This document shows, one piece after another, positions 1 to 12,910 of a stretch of 64,000 nucleotides of DNA (positions are counted from its first letter, which is position 1; each line of letters opens with the position of its first letter). The DNA comes from Dipetalonema caudispina (lineage: Eukaryota > Nematoda > Chromadorea > Rhabditida > Onchocercidae), in the NCBI GenBank assembly GCA_013365325.1, contig JABVXV010000094.1, forward strand, positions 1 to 64,000. The letters are read 5' to 3'. The notes under the pieces were generated by a model that was given only the letters and a program-made list of their open reading frames with translations, had not been told where the DNA came from and did no database searches. The translations under genes and the position numbers were made by a program.

Positions 1-163
1 AGATATATTATCTGTTTCCCTTCATTTAATGTAATTTTAATCACCTAAGTATCAGTTACCGAGCGAATGTGAAGTGTGGTGACAAAATATGCTTAAAATG
101 AAGGAAGTTTTTGATGTGGTATTGCAGTTTGTTTATTTTGATCATTAACTGCTTGTTTTAAAG

Positions 164-1964
164 GAATTTTGTATGCGACAGAATCTGTTAGCATCACTCA
201 ATGAACATCTTGCAGTCGCCACTCTTACTCAACTCGATCTATACGACAATCAGATCGAGGTACTTGAACTGTTTTCTTATTTGCTGCTGCAGTGGTAACA
301 TTGTAATTAGATTAACTTATGTTATGCATTAATTATCCCGATCGCCTTATACTAATACATTTATAACACGTTAACCTTGAAATACATATAAGCCTTTCGT
401 AGCTGAAATTACGAGATTAGAGGAGAGAATGAAAACATTGCTTAGAAAAAGGAAGATTTTGTTTTTATTTCAGATTATTTCAAATCTCGATGCACTGGTC
501 AATCTTGAAATTCTTGATCTAAGTTACAATCGTATCAGAAAAATTGAAGGTTTATCTGCACTATGTAATTTGAGACGTATCTATTTGGTGCACAATAAAA
601 TTGAAAAAATTGATGGTTTGGATTCACTTACGAAACTTGAAGTGCTTGAGCTTGGTGATAATCGAATCAAGGTTACGTTATGTTTATCTTTGAGCAATTT
701 CTTTGCTTGGTTTTTAACACTGGTAATGATTATGTGGTCTTCGTCATTCTGTTTTTTTGCAGAAGTTAGAAAACATTGGCCATTTACTTTATCTTCGTGA
801 GCTGTACATTGGTAAAAATAAAATCCAGAAATTCGAGAATTTGGAAAGCTTGGTCAAACTTACTGTACTTAGTGCTCCGGTGAGATTTTTCGTGTTTGTT
901 GTCGTTTTAAAGAAAAGTCAGCTGAATTCTTATTTACTTTCTTTAAAGAGAAAATCGCTGTACGGAGATGCTTTGTAATTCATTATCTAAAATTGATGGT
1001 ATTGTATCGTTATATATGACATTTGAAATTCTTAGTGTTACAAACCTGGCCTCATGTTTTTTGTTACAGGCAAATCGTTTAACTGAATTAAGCGGTATTT
1101 CGATGCTTACTGAACTCACTGAACTTCATATCAGTGACCAAGGAATTGAATCTTTGACCGAGCTGACGCCTCAGGTTTTTTATTAAGTTATGATGCGGTC
1201 CAACATGTCGAAGTATTTCGTTCGTTTTGACGAAGAAAATATAACTCAAAGTACTTCGAATAATTGTGACGAATGTTCGTCCTTTGAATATTGATGATTT
1301 ATTTATCTCTTTGAAGTGTTAAAATAAAGTTTTTGCAGAAAAAGCTAACGATAATTGATGCAGCGAACAATAAGATAACTAAATTGGACGGTCTTACTGA
1401 TTTAGATCAGTTGGAAGATATATGGGTATGTTTAATTATTTAAACATTTGGTACTTATATTCATATTTGCTTTTTAAGACTATATTATAGTAAATATTAA
1501 CAGAAATATTGCTGGATAGTGCAGGCTAGTGTGAGAGCAGTTTCGTTTGTCAGTTGGTCCTTGCTTGAATCGCTTCTCCTCAGCATTATAGAAAAAAAAA
1601 ACTTTGAATGTCTTGGAATATATGTCAGCTGTTCTGAAACGTGTAATCATCTTTAAAATACATCACTCCATTGACAGTCGACACTGACTTCGATATTTTC
1701 AAGCTGATTGTAAGAATAATTTTAGCTACCACTTCCACTGTTTTCTCAAATCTATGAAATTTTGCATATTCCTTCTTGTTTCAGTTAAATGACAATGAAA
1801 TATCAGATTGGAACGAACTATTAAAACTTTCCAAGTTGTCTAATTTGAGAACGATCTACTTGGAAAGAAACCCTATCTATAAAATGGATCAGGGTAGTTA
1901 CCGGAGGAAAATAATGTTATGTTTACCCCAGGTGACACAAATTGATGCCACTTTATGTCGTTGA
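164..1964 (+). CDS. sds-22: SDS22-like protein phosphatase 1 regulatory subunit 7, 3' part
   Basis: Leucine-rich-repeat regulator of protein phosphatase 1, a mostly cytosolic and nuclear protein that binds the PP1 catalytic subunit. Exons that join in phase: 164-259, 474-671, 763-879, 1070-1174, 1339-1425, 1785-1964 (stop TGA). They give 259 residues of consecutive 22-residue LRRs. Repeat signatures such as LTQLDLYDNQIE, LEILDLSYNRIRKIEGL, LEVLELGDNRIK and LYIGKNKIQKFENL line up one by one with human PPP1R7. The C-terminal LRR cap is also present: RTIYLERNP, then a YRRK segment, then QIDAT and the end. The first visible exon begins in mid-frame and lacks the N-terminal repeats, so the start lies left of the window. 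The fourth exon is the most divergent repeat (LTELHISDQGIESLTEL). The family assignment is secure; the exact start is unknown. Confidence 0.93.
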
Positions 1965-3428
1965 AAGTTGTATGTTATTTTTTTTAACCTTGTCATTCAA
2001 GCTGTTGTTATTAGATTATTGTCATTAATCAAACTATTGATACCTTACTGCTTAGCACTTCTTTTTTCAAGCTACCACAAGATGAGTGGTTAGCTATTCA
2101 GTGCGGCATTTTCTAAGACATGATTCAATGCTGTTGTTTCTTGTTATAATTAATTGTAACTTAAAGCTTTTTCAAAATACGAATATTGGTTAGAAAACAG
2201 ATCTCTGCTTATCGTTTGATTGAACGGTAGGAAATGGAATAAATAACACTGGTTCCTTGGCTTTGTGAAGGCTGGATCACCGGTTATTTTTCCGTAGGCT
2301 TATCGCCAATAAATTTAAGCACCACAATTGACATGGGAGACCTTCTTAAAATTTCATTTAATTTTCCATTCATATGATCAATTTGTGTTTACGTATTAAA
2401 GGAAAGCATACTTACAGTAGCTGTTAACTTTCCTTGCTGCGTATGTGTGCCTAATGGTTGTGCAAAATGCTTACAATGCATTCTTTATTTGGCATTTTTT
2501 TCACTACAAATATTTATTTATTTTTGCTTTGCTACCGAAAAAATTTCGAGGCGCGAAGTTTTTTATCCCTTCATCAAAATTAGTTTAGAAATATGGCGCT
2601 TTTCCCGACAAGTGGCATGATTTTATGTTGCAAATGATTGCATAAGACTCACGACGTTAACTACCAATCATTCTGTTTAATTCAGTCACTGAATAAAATG
2701 TTAAAGATTTGAACGCATCTAAGTTATCCATCTTTATTTGTTCCATTTGCTTCCAGTTTTCGAGAATACTTTGAGCTGTTTCTTACCGCGAACGAACTTG
2801 AAACGTTCAGAACTTCAGGATAAACAATCACGTAATTTAAATTCAAGTCACAGTAAATTAACGAACAAGGATGCCAACTTCCTGAAATCCATTTATCTGG
2901 TATCTTCAGTTCTCGAGAACAGTAAGTGAAGTATTACCTATTTTTTGATTACAATTTCTATCTGTCGTAGCATTCCATGTGAATATATTTGCTTCTTCTT
3001 TACTTACTGTTAGAGCATTCGACATGCACTTTCTAGTCTATGTAGTGAAGGAGTTGCGGTGCCCTGCTTTTTGGAAAAGTTGATCGTTTATCAGGAAATA
3101 ATGTAACAAAAGTTGATCGGTCATTTAATTTCTACAGGAGAAGAATTATGACGAATTCCTATGAAAATTTGAGGTTTTGCTTTCGAAACATTCAAATGGA
3201 GAATATGTGATTCGATTTCTATACGCATTCGAATTGTTCCAAAATACCTCTTGTGGTTATTCCGTGTTTCTGCACTCCTTTATATGCTTAAGAAGCTAAA
3301 TATATGAAATTTGAAATATCCGTGGAATGTGTTTAGACATAGAACCCGTTTATGGAGTTTTTGGCAGTGTTGAAATTTTAAACAATAAATTATAAGGAAA
3401 TGAAGGAAATATTCCGCTTGGTATTTTA
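1965..3428. other. Intergenic region with one unexplained open exon-like stretch
   Basis: No gene can be assigned here. The plus-strand stretch 2757-2920 is bounded by a good acceptor (CTTCCAG) and a strong GTAAGT donor. It stays open in one frame for about 54 codons without obvious low complexity (for example NLKRSELQDKQSRNL). I found no partner exon that keeps the frame: a well-formed acceptor at 3131-3137 leads to a stop in the required phase. It could be an orphan exon, the remains of one, or chance. Confidence 0.3.
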
Positions 3429-3629
3429 ATGCATATTCTGTTTTCATTTTTACTTTTTTTTGTTGCTATAAAATCTCAAATGAAGCTTGTAAGCCTGAGA
3501 GCTCCCAAAGATGTCATATGCGAAATTAACGAATGTTATGATGAAATGAAAACAAATAAACATCACTGCAAAAAAAAAGCTACAAAAAAAAAAAAAAGAA
3601 AAAACAAGTTCCAACAGAATTTACTATAA
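3429..3629 (+). CDS. Possible small secreted lysine-rich peptide (66 aa ORF)
   Basis: Single open frame starting at a true ATG. Residues 1-17 look like a signal peptide (MHILFSFLLFFVAIKSQ). Then comes a short polar part with three cysteines (VICEINECYDEM and HHCKKK) and a lysine-rich tail encoded by A-runs, ending FQQNLL. I do not recognise the family. The A-rich tail is what AT-rich DNA yields by chance, so this may not be a gene. It lies just upstream of the carboxypeptidase gene on the same strand, but no splice joins the two. Confidence 0.2.
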   Translation: MHILFSFLLFFVAIKSQMKLVSLRAPKDVICEINECYDEMKTNKHHCKKKATKKKKRKNKFQQNLL

Positions 3630-3953
3630 ATAATTTAACTCGAGTTGACTTTATTTCTTCGAAGGCTTACTCTCCTGAAAAGCCTTTTTTCTATTTCTAT
3701 ATTTGAAAGGGAAGAAATTTCCCGTTGAACAAATATTCAACTGTGGAAATTAAGAGAGTCGAACAAGGGCAGAACAAGAATATTTCATTGTCCACTTTTC
3801 CCTCGAACACTATGATTTAATGGACAATTTCATTTCTCCCTTCTCTCCTTCCTCTTCTCTTGTAAAATTAAACTAAAAAAGAGGTGGTACCAATCTCTTT
3901 ACCTTTTTATGATTGCATTGCAAATACTATTTTACTGTATACTTGTTGCAAGA

Positions 3954-6900
3954 ATGCCGTCTGTATGCTCTTCTTTTTTCTTCGTGGTCATTGCAACATT
4001 CGTTATCGTTGCGAGTCAAAATAATGTGCTAAAAACGGTTTGTTTTTGTTTTTTTTTTTTCTTTTACTTTTTATTCTTTATTTTTAATAAATGAATGATC
4101 TGAGAAAGATTTATATTTTAATAATCCACTTTTAATTTTCAACTTCTTTTCATTTACGTCTAGAATTTAATTTCAATTCCAACTACTGTTTTATTTAAAA
4201 GAAACTGACAATATCAGCTTTCTGGAAATATCATAATTTTCATTTCCTCCTAAGTTAAATATTGCAGAAGAGTTGAACAGATAACTATTCCTCTTGAAAT
4301 GGGTTTAAAATGGTATGATACATATTATTTTAATGAAAGATTTTAACAAAAAATTTGCATTTCATTTTTATCCTGGTTCTTGTTTTATTACACAATTTTC
4401 GGAAAAAAAAAAAAAAGAAAGTTGAATTTGATTCTATTAAACAGTATCTGTATACTAAAATTGTATTCATTTTTCCTTTTATGAATTGAGGCACACATAG
4501 CTCATTAACAAAAATATGAAGGTGTCACTAATTAAACCAAGAAATTTTTAACACATCTTAATGAAGAGGCTTCATGAATGACGTGGAATGTTTGTTTAAT
4601 TGGAAATTTTCATCTTTAATGTAGAATAAGATGAGCGTTATTCAATTAGTTGAATTTGAAGTTTTTGTTTCTCAGTAAACTAAATGAAATCTAAAATGGG
4701 ATTTAAAAACTGACCAAAGTATGAAATAATGTCTTACAATAAGATTTTACAGCTTTCTTATTTTGAAATCCCATTTCAGATTTCATTTAAATTAATTTGA
4801 TAATTTTACAGTTGGGGAAAAGCTTTGAAGTGTATACATAATTGGCTGAATTCCTGATATTTAATTGTTTGCTGTTTTCTTAATACACATCTTTCATTCT
4901 TTAATTCAATTTTTAGTTCAATTTAAATAAAATCGTTTGCTTAGATATAAATTTACACAGTCTATTCATGTTGAGCGTAGTTATTTGTTATAGTTTGGGA
5001 ATGATGTCGCCGAATTGATCCATTATATTACTAAAGGTAATGGAACCGGATTAGCTTATCAATGGCTTAGCACACTAGTTGATGGATTTGGACATCGTAT
5101 GGTTGGCTCCGATAGCTTGGAAGAGTAGGTTTTAAGCATATTGAATAGTGATGAAAAAGTCAGTAATTTTTGTTTTTTGAATTTGAAAAATATTTGAATA
5201 GAGCTGAGAATTATGACTCGAATGGAATTGATAGCAAGCCATGCTATTTTTCAAATTAAATATCAGAGTAGAAAATATCATCGGTTTCAGTGATGAATGT
5301 GTAGTTTCATAATTTTGTAGAGCAATCGATTTCTTGGTGAAAAGTTTAGAGGAGGATGATTTCGATGATGTGCACACGGAAGAAGTACCAAACTTACCAT
5401 ACTGGATTCGCGGAAATGATGTTGTCGAAATAATCGGTAATTAAAAAGCAATTCCTATATACCAAATGAGTTGAAGTGAGAAAATAAACCTTAAAAAAGT
5501 GAGGAGTAAAAAGATATATGAAAGTAAAGTTGTCGATCTGATAAATCGTTTTGGATGATTTTAAGACAGCTTTTGTCCAAAAGGGAATATTAAAATTTAC
5601 TAAACTAAAGAAATCTTTATGAAGCAATATTTGATCTGCAGAAGTAATAAAATAGCCAATTAAAGAGCATATAAATACGTCTAACAATCTAATTTGATTT
5701 TATCTTATCTCGCTAGACTTGTCACTTTTTTCTTCAAAATTTTTGTAAAGAGAATTTTACTACCTTTCAGTAGTCAATTGCTCTTTTTAAAATAAATTAT
5801 GAACCAGAATTTATGACATTTTATTTTTGTTTCTGAAATTATATTTTTAATATTTTTGATATTGTCGTTTAATTTAATTATTTCGTTTTCTGTATATTTC
5901 TTCTTTACTGCAAACTTTTAGAACCACGACATCAGCAGCTTAATGTGCTTGCTCTTGGCGGATCCGAACCAGCTGATATCACTGGAGAAGTTATAGTTAT
6001 TCATGATCTCGATGACTCCAAGGTATTCAGAATTTGCTTCATATTCGGAATTAGCCGGGATGAAAATCTGATGGTTATTTAGGCTTCCTCAAATAAAGCG
6101 TTCGAAACATTTTCAACAGTGTGAATAGTTCAGTGAATCACTATAGAAATTTCATATTCATTGACATGTGTTGCGTTTTAGTACGTAAATATCAGTGGGA
6201 AGATTGTCGTAACAGCACAAAAGTTTCGAGGATATCCAGAAACAGTTAAATATCGGCGGTCGGTGAAATTATTCGAATCATTAGGCGCTATTGGTGTTCT
6301 GATAAAATCAATAACATCATTTTCCATCAATTCACCTCATGCTGGCAGTGGTGCAGGTACATATATCCGCGATTACTTATTCGTTTACTTTAAGGTATTT
6401 CACAATTTGCTCGAACAAGAACTAATTGGATTGTTTTGCGCTAACTTATTTTAGATGCCTTGTTCTAAGTTAATTAGTTGATTGTTCGGTTAGTCCATCG
6501 TTCAGTCATACTTTATAAATCAAATTGTGAAGTATAATTGACAGAAGCCGTATCTTGGAAAATGTATAAAGCATTTCAGAAGGTGCAAAAATTCCAGCTG
6601 CTTGTTTGACGATCGAACAAGCCGACATGATCGATCGAATGTTTCAGAACGGTGAAAAGATCGTAGTTCGAATGAATATGAAATCACATAGCGAGAATTA
6701 TACAACATCCAGAAATGTCATCTTTCAAATTACCGGTCCTATAATGCACTTTCCTCGAAACTTTTAATTTATGGTTTTTTTTTTCTTGTCAGATTAATGG
6801 CTTCATTAGATTTTTGAATACTTTCACTTAAAAACTTCTGAAAAATGTTTGCAAAAATATTGGAAGTAAAAGATCCTTTCATGGGTTGAAAAAAATGAAA

Positions 6901-8378
6901 ATTTTTATGATATTCATTTTCTAATTAATAACAGTTAATAATTAGGTCAGGAGCGACCATCTGAAGTGATACTGTTGACAGCACATCTGGACAGTTGGGA
7001 TGTTGGACAAGGAGCAATGGATGATGGTGGTGGTTGTGCTGCTATATGGAGCGCTTTACATTCCTTGAAACAATTGGCTAAAAAAAATACTGCTTTCAAG
7101 CCAAAACGGTTCATCTACTAAAACTACATAAATATTAATAAACATTTCAAGCCATAGAGTACTATTTTATTGCTCTCATAAATTAAAATATATTCTTTAT
7201 ACTTATTTTTCATTTATTTGTTTAATTTTTCATTCAATCGATCTATCTGTTATACTCCTGTAATTTCTTACTTTTTACTTTCTTACAATTAACAAATCAA
7301 CTTTATTAGTTTATTTCAATTTAGAACCATTCGAGGCATATTTTGGACAGCGGAAGAACAAGGATTTTTGGGTGCAAAATATTACTATAACACTCATAAA
7401 AATGATACAAATGAAACAATTTATTTTGTATCTGAAACCGATACAGGAGCATTTAGACCAATCAGTTGGCTTTCTCATCTTTCCTTCAGTGGTAATCAGC
7501 AACATGTAAATTTATTTGATTTATTTAAAATCATTTTCATCACTTGGTGTTATTGTTTTGAAGTTTTAAATCTTCTAATTTAGAATGAAATTCATCAGTT
7601 TAGTAACTTATTTCTCTGTATCTTTCAATGTTTTAACTGACTTGAATCTTATACATTGAATTTTTGCCTTCGCGAAAAGATTTTCTTTTTTTTTTTTTTT
7701 GAGATGAAACGGCTGGATGAAATAGTACGATTGTTGACTAGACATGGTATACCGCTTGGATTGAGGAATAGCTCAAGTCAGGTAATTAATTCGTCCTCAA
7801 AAAATTTCATTGAGTTCTTGCTAGTACTTCTTGTTAATGTACTTGAAAAAAAAAGGATGAAGGAAAATTATAACATGCTCATTTCCCTTTTTATTTTAAA
7901 ATTATAGCAATTTTAATCCATTTGATGGGAGATTAAAAAATTTGAATACAATTTACAACGGCTTTTAATTTGTGGTATGATTGTTTTTGCCAGTAATAGC
8001 ATATGTACCAGGAAACTAGAGGGGTCAACAGAAAGATCACTTATTGAAAATCACTGGGATAAGCAGGGATCAAGGCAAATTAGTCTAGCTCTCGATATAT
8101 GAAATGCCTTGAAAACTTGAAAAGCTCAACAAAAATAATTTCACTCTTACTAATTTTTGCAACTTGAATTTCAGGGTGACGTTAGTTTCTGGGCTAAGGA
8201 TGGTATACCATCAGTTAATTATTTACCTGACAAGGCTTTCGATTATTATTTCTATTTTCATCATACTGATGGTGATTACATAACGATATTCAAAGATGGC
8301 GATCTGGAATATACGGCATCAATTTTTGCCGTTTTGGGCCATATAATTGCCAATATGGATGACTGGGGAAATAATTAG
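3954..8378 (+). CDS. Secreted M28 metallopeptidase, carboxypeptidase Q / PGCP type
   Basis: Zinc dipeptidase/carboxypeptidase of the lysosomal or secreted CPQ family. Exons: 3954-4037, 4994-5124, 5321-5436, 5922-6022, 6182-6356, 6580-6735, 6946-7108, 7325-7505, 7704-7781, 8175-8378. Phases match throughout, giving 462 residues against 472 in human CPQ. Exon 1 encodes a signal peptide (MPSVCSSFFFVVIATFVIVA) and splices in phase 0 to FGNDVAELIHYI. The metal and catalytic residues are all present: H268 in AHLDSWDVGQG, D280 in AMDDGGG, E319/E320 in TAEEQG, D348 in SETDTG and a histidine in FHHTDGD (424/425). The FSINSPHAGSGA stretch matches the family's FSIYSPHTG. Catalysis is therefore expected. 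The least certain parts are the first exon, whose donor is GTTTGT, the GTCCTA donor at 6736, and the GAG acceptor before 7704. Confidence 0.93.
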
Positions 8379-8970
8379 GGATTGGCATGACATTTTCCTG
8401 TCATGTATTGAGAGAAATTTTTATGCATATGACATGACACTAATGACATACACATAAAAGCTTTTTCAAACATTTCCCATTTTTTGTATTTAAAATTCAA
8501 AATCAAATGTTTGAATAGTATTTGATGATGTTTCCGGTTACTCATTGATTCCAGCACTAAAAACTTAGTATCAAGCATTGTTCGTATATTCCTACAAGTA
8601 ATCAATCTATTGCAAAACCTTATTGCTTTAAGAGCAAAGTCAAAATGATTAAATGGAGGCTACTATGATAGCTTGTGAGAATGTACAGATCAGCGATCAC
8701 TTGTTAGATCATCAATAGTTACCGGATCTGAACCTGAAGTCCCAAAACTAGTAAAGAAGGCATCATACAAATGATTTCTTTTCAGTAGTACTATACTCTC
8801 AAATCATATCATATACAACACTTCAAGCTTACACACTTTATTATGCCATTTTCTGCTATTAGAAAAATGAAGAAATTAATGCAAAACATCCTTATAAGTC
8901 ATAGTACTGAAAGAATCATTCATTTTAATCAACAAATATATATATATATAAGGAAAGGTTAATATTAATG
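8379..8970. other. Intergenic, no gene seen
   Basis: AT-rich sequence after the carboxypeptidase stop codon. It has a short AT dinucleotide run near 8936-8949. No open frame with coding character was found on either strand. Confidence 0.5.
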
Positions 8971-9699
8971 TTATGTGTAATTAGGATTTGGCTTTAAAAT
9001 TGAATTCAAAATATAAAGCCATCGTTTGAGAGGTATTTCAACGCTACGATCGTGTACAATTAGGTCGGATCCTAGTATACTGTTACCTTGTACATTGACC
9101 AACCGCAGATTTCCACTTGACCAGTCCAGACCTAAACTAATATTCTATATAAAAAATGTCGTGAAATGGAGTCTACTGGAATAATTAAACCCTTCAAAAG
9201 CAGAAAACCATTTGGCATATAACGATGATATTGTAACAACACTGTTCTTATGCATCTAATAAACAACAAAAGACTCACCGTTCCAGAAAGATAAGAACAG
9301 AATAACAAAGTTAAAATTATTGTAGGGAATAATTAATTTAATTTGCTGTCTTCTTCCAGTTTTGTTTTTACGAAATCTTTACAATTTGACCATAATATAA
9401 TTTTCACGAATTTGAAATTTTTGCAGTATTTCAGATATTTAGGATATCAAATAAAAGGATATCTTTTCATTATTTGATAAGATCTAAATAATCGATAAGA
9501 ATTCACCTCGTCTACTAAATTTACCGATAATCCAATCTAAAAATGGATTGTCGTTTCTCTTTTCTGATATTATAAAACGATCAAAATTACTTCCACCGGT
9601 ATCCAAATGGGCCAAAGATTGGCGTTTTTGATTATAATTATTCGTCACACTTACAGGTTCAGCGTATTGTTTCAGATTCCAATTCAATTTCACAGGAGA
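8971..9699 (-). CDS. Unidentified minus-strand gene, 3' exons only
   Basis: I do not recognise this gene. The 3'-terminal pair is well supported. A segment ending at 9279 with a consensus GTGAGT donor reads LFLSFWNG. It splices in phase 1 through a TTTAG acceptor to 8971-9131, which reads LDWSSGNLRLVNVQGNSIL and continues to PLKRWLYILNSIL before TAA. Upstream, 9507-9699 has acceptor CTTCCAG and donor GTGAAT and reads open for 64 codons (LNWNLKQYAEPV, FDRFIISEKRNDNPFLDWII). A further open stretch ending at 10347 (KQLTAKSDRWIVPENGQ) may be another exon. The phases of the upstream pieces do not join cleanly in my model, so there are missing or misplaced exons. Aromatic-rich sequence suggests a folded domain. 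It might be decayed, but the 3' exons look intact. Confidence 0.42.
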
Positions 9700-11663
9700 C
9701 TGGAAGATCCATCTTTTTTGACTAGTTTAGAAATTCTTTCATAAGCGAGACTTAGCTTCAATTTAAAATCAAATCAGAACTGATTGGATAAACAAAATTT
9801 AAGTTGAAGTTCAAATAAAGTTTAAATTTAGTTTATGTGTGATGAAAGGAACAAATTTAAATGAAAAATTTGGAGATAACAGACAATTCTTAACAATTAA
9901 AGCTATTCTACCACTTCAAATACTTGTGTAAATGTTTGCTGACTTGTCGCGTGTATTGATTGGATGATGACAGGTTTGATCGATTTCTGTTCAGAATTTG
10001 CATGATACCATCAAGCAAATTAATTATGCTTGTTGCGCTAAATTTCGGGTAATTGTTAAATTCATGAAAACTTACTTCAAACAAGTTCTATTTATCTATA
10101 AATATTCAATTTGTTAAATACCCTATTACCACTTTGGATAGAAAAACAAGGCTTCCCTATATCCAAGAATATATATTATTACACATCGGAACATTTCAAA
10201 TTTTGTTTATATTTCTCAAATCACAATTGATACTCTCAAATAAGATAAAGACAATCAATAAAATACCTTGTCATTAGTTTAAGAATAAATTTTGATAAAT
10301 TTTCTAAAATTATAAAATTTTCAAAGTGTCTGAAGGTCAGAAGAACCTGCCGGAAAGTTGACGTTGCGAGATGACTGTGTTTTGACCATTTTCCGGAACA
10401 ATCCACCGATCACTCTTCGCAGTAAGCTGCTTTACTGTTTCCCCTGGCAATTTATTAGCATCTAGGCTAGTGAAATTTACTACGAAATTCACTCCAAAGA
10501 ATAAAGTTATCGTAAAATTTGCTTCGAAGTAAGCTGAATGATTAACTTCGAAATTTAATAACAATTTTTAGCAAATTCAACTGAAATTTCAGAGAAGAGT
10601 TTTTGCTAATTAGGCAAAACTTGTAGAATTCAAGGATCGTACCGATAAAAAGAAAGCAAACAGCAAAAACTTTTAGTGATCGCATTCAATAACTGACGAA
10701 TGTCTCAATTTGCTTTTGTCGAAGTCATTTTTCGGAATTGATTGAACATGACAAAAACCCACAAATCGCAATGAATCATTCATATTATTCACTCCATACA
10801 GAACAGAGGGCGGAATTGATATTTCCCAAAACTCAGTCACTACGATCTCTATTCACTCATGTGCTATTACCACAGGTATCAATCGGCTGACCTATTTTAA
10901 GAGCCAAGTACTCCCTCGTTTCAATAATTCGTTGGACAATGATCAACCAAAATGCATTTTCAAATCTGTTTTCTTTTTCAGAATACAACATTTGCACAAG
11001 ACGGCCGAAAATTTAGTAGTAGAAAAGAAATTTTTACCAACTTCCACCCGTTCCTCTCTAAAAATGGAGCATAATAAGAACAAGCTCAAATTCTCGACAA
11101 TTACATTTAACAAATAATGGACTTAAATCCCCAATCAAGGATCACAAAGCTTCTTCTTCAACTTAAAATACAAATTGTCCGATTTGCCATACCAGGCTTA
11201 GTTCAGGTTTCAACAGCTGTGATGCATTTTCCAAGGGTAATAAGAAACTTTTTACTTTTGAGGCAGCGCTTCAGCCAGAAAGCTAACATCAGAAAAATTA
11301 AATTTTTATATTAGTATCAATAAGCCCACTCCTTTCGCTTAAAAGGAAAGGCTTTTAACCATTATCCGAATGCCGTCTTGAGGAGTTTGCGCCAATACAA
11401 TATGTGAATGACATGAGCTTTAATGCATAAAGTTTGCTATTTATACAGAAAAGGGCCCTCAAGTTTGCAGAAAAACCTCTTGAACGATTCTGTAACCTTG
11501 AAGAACTGTACAACTATAATCAAACAAAGCACGCGTAGAATTAGTTCCGTAATAATTCCGTAGTTATTTCGATGATCTTTTTTCACATGAAAAGATATTG
11601 ACTCTACTACAGTAAGTCTAAACAACATATAGAATTGAGATGATTAAATGAGAGAAAATAATT
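9700..11663. other. Intergenic or upstream part of the unidentified gene
   Basis: Apart from the exon-like minus-strand stretch around 10347-10480, I see nothing convincing. Around 10530-10560 short direct repeats of the type CTTCGAA-(A/G)TT occur. Plus-strand open frames at 10.9-11.3 kb are short, A/T-biased and lack splice support. Confidence 0.4.
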
Positions 11664-12438
11664 CTAATGATGTTCTTTTCCCCAGTGTGTATGTCCATAT
11701 TTCCAGTACAAGTATGATTCTTCTACAGCTATTACCGCAACTGCAACACCACATCCTAATTTCCAGCCAGCACGAATCATATATTTAAAGCTACCCCACG
11801 GATCGCCACCAAATCGTCCCATGAACAAATATGCGTAATTCCTAAAAAAAAGAGCCACTAATTAGAATTGAATTTTTTCAAATCAATTGTGAAAATACCA
11901 AAAAAATTCTCTTTAGTTTGTGAGGGGAAATAATCAATCAAAATCTGCTGTAAATTAAAAAAAAAAAAAAAAAAACGGTTGTAATAGCTTGAATTCCAAC
12001 TCATAAAATGTAACATGCGGCACTGAAGAGACGGAAGACAAAAGCTCGCAGGAAAGTTCAATAACTATACATAATTTAATCTTTAATCGCCAAAAATTAT
12101 TTACAGTTTCCTTTCTTGAATCTGCAACTTCCGAAATAGATAACAGCAATAACAAAAGAAAGAAGGTACAGCTCATGTAAAAAAACCAGTGATGTGACCT
12201 TCAAACATATGCGTAACACAGAATTACTATCTATCCATAAAGAACTTCGCTCTTTTCCAAATAAAACAGAATGATACAACATAGGAGAGAACACTTATAT
12301 TAACAACAAATACCTTATCCAGGGATCTTTTAGACCGATCCTTGCCAGCCTTTCTTCATGTGCTCGAAGTTTCGGTATTTCACGATAATTGTCATATATT
12401 GTATATGACGGTATCTTTGGTCCGTGGTCGTGTCCCAT
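11664..12438 (-). CDS. NADH dehydrogenase 1 beta subcomplex subunit 3 (complex I B12)
   Basis: Accessory membrane subunit of mitochondrial respiratory complex I. Two coding exons, 12314-12438 and 11664-11841, give 100 residues (98 in human). The start MGHDHG mirrors the His-rich MAHEHG of human NDUFB3. The core LKDPWIRNYAYLFMG matches the family's GLRDPWGRNEAWRYMG. A single membrane helix follows (LGCGVAVAVIAVEESY), then a Lys/His C-terminus (GKEHH). The ATG chosen is the first in the inferred mRNA. Two upstream segments with good splice sites (12791-12837 and 12644-12709) contain no ATG and do not join in frame, so they look like noncoding 5' exons. The upper one begins at a CTTTTTCACAG acceptor that may be a trans-splice site. 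Confidence 0.92.
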
Positions 12439-12837
12439 CAGCGCAGGTATAGCCTGAAAATTAACAAGTTCCAAACGTCAACTTGTTCATTTTTTGAACT
12501 TCATCGAACTTCCAAACTTGTTAATCTAAAATCAGTACTGTTAAAGGACAAAAAGAATGACATGGAATGATAAGAAAGTTAACTTGATGACAAATGAGAG
12601 ATAATTTCCAATAATTTCCACTATCTCCTCAACTCAAACTTACTGCAAGCAGTAATAATTCAGAATAATAAGGATATTCACCACAGAAAGAAGAGAATTT
12701 CCTCCAAGTCTGCAGTAATAAGATAGGAAATGAGCAAGAGAAAAACACCAGTCCAATTCTCGACAATCCTCCGAGAAGTATACAGCTCACCACTGTACTA
12801 CTTTATCTTTACCACCGATCCTTGATACAACTGCGGC

Positions 12838-12910
12838 CTGTGAAAAAGTGAAACGTTTGAGAGATGTTTACGCGTGGAAGTGATTTGACACGTGAGGTTA
12901 TAAATTGGAG
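12838..12910. promoter_or_regulatory. Short bidirectional promoter region between NDUFB3 and NUS1
   Basis: About 70 bases separate the 5'-most NDUFB3 exon candidate (upper end 12837, minus strand) from the NUS1 start codon (12911, plus strand). Both genes must therefore start transcription in or next to this stretch, or overlap at their 5' ends. It includes the polypyrimidine acceptor of NDUFB3 on the minus strand. No TATA box is obvious. That this is a shared promoter is inferred from geometry only. Confidence 0.5.

Noticed and set aside
9361..9500. Exon reading DFVKTKLEEDSKLN after a TAAAG acceptor as the end of the unidentified minus-strand gene
   Set aside because: The acceptor is weak, and it would leave the better supported GTGAGT/TTTAG exon pair downstream unexplained.
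12644..12837. Coding exons AAVVSRIGGKDKVVQ and FSSFCGEYPYYSE upstream of NDUFB3
   Set aside because: Joining them in the available splice phase creates a stop codon, and neither has an ATG. They fit better as 5' untranslated exons.
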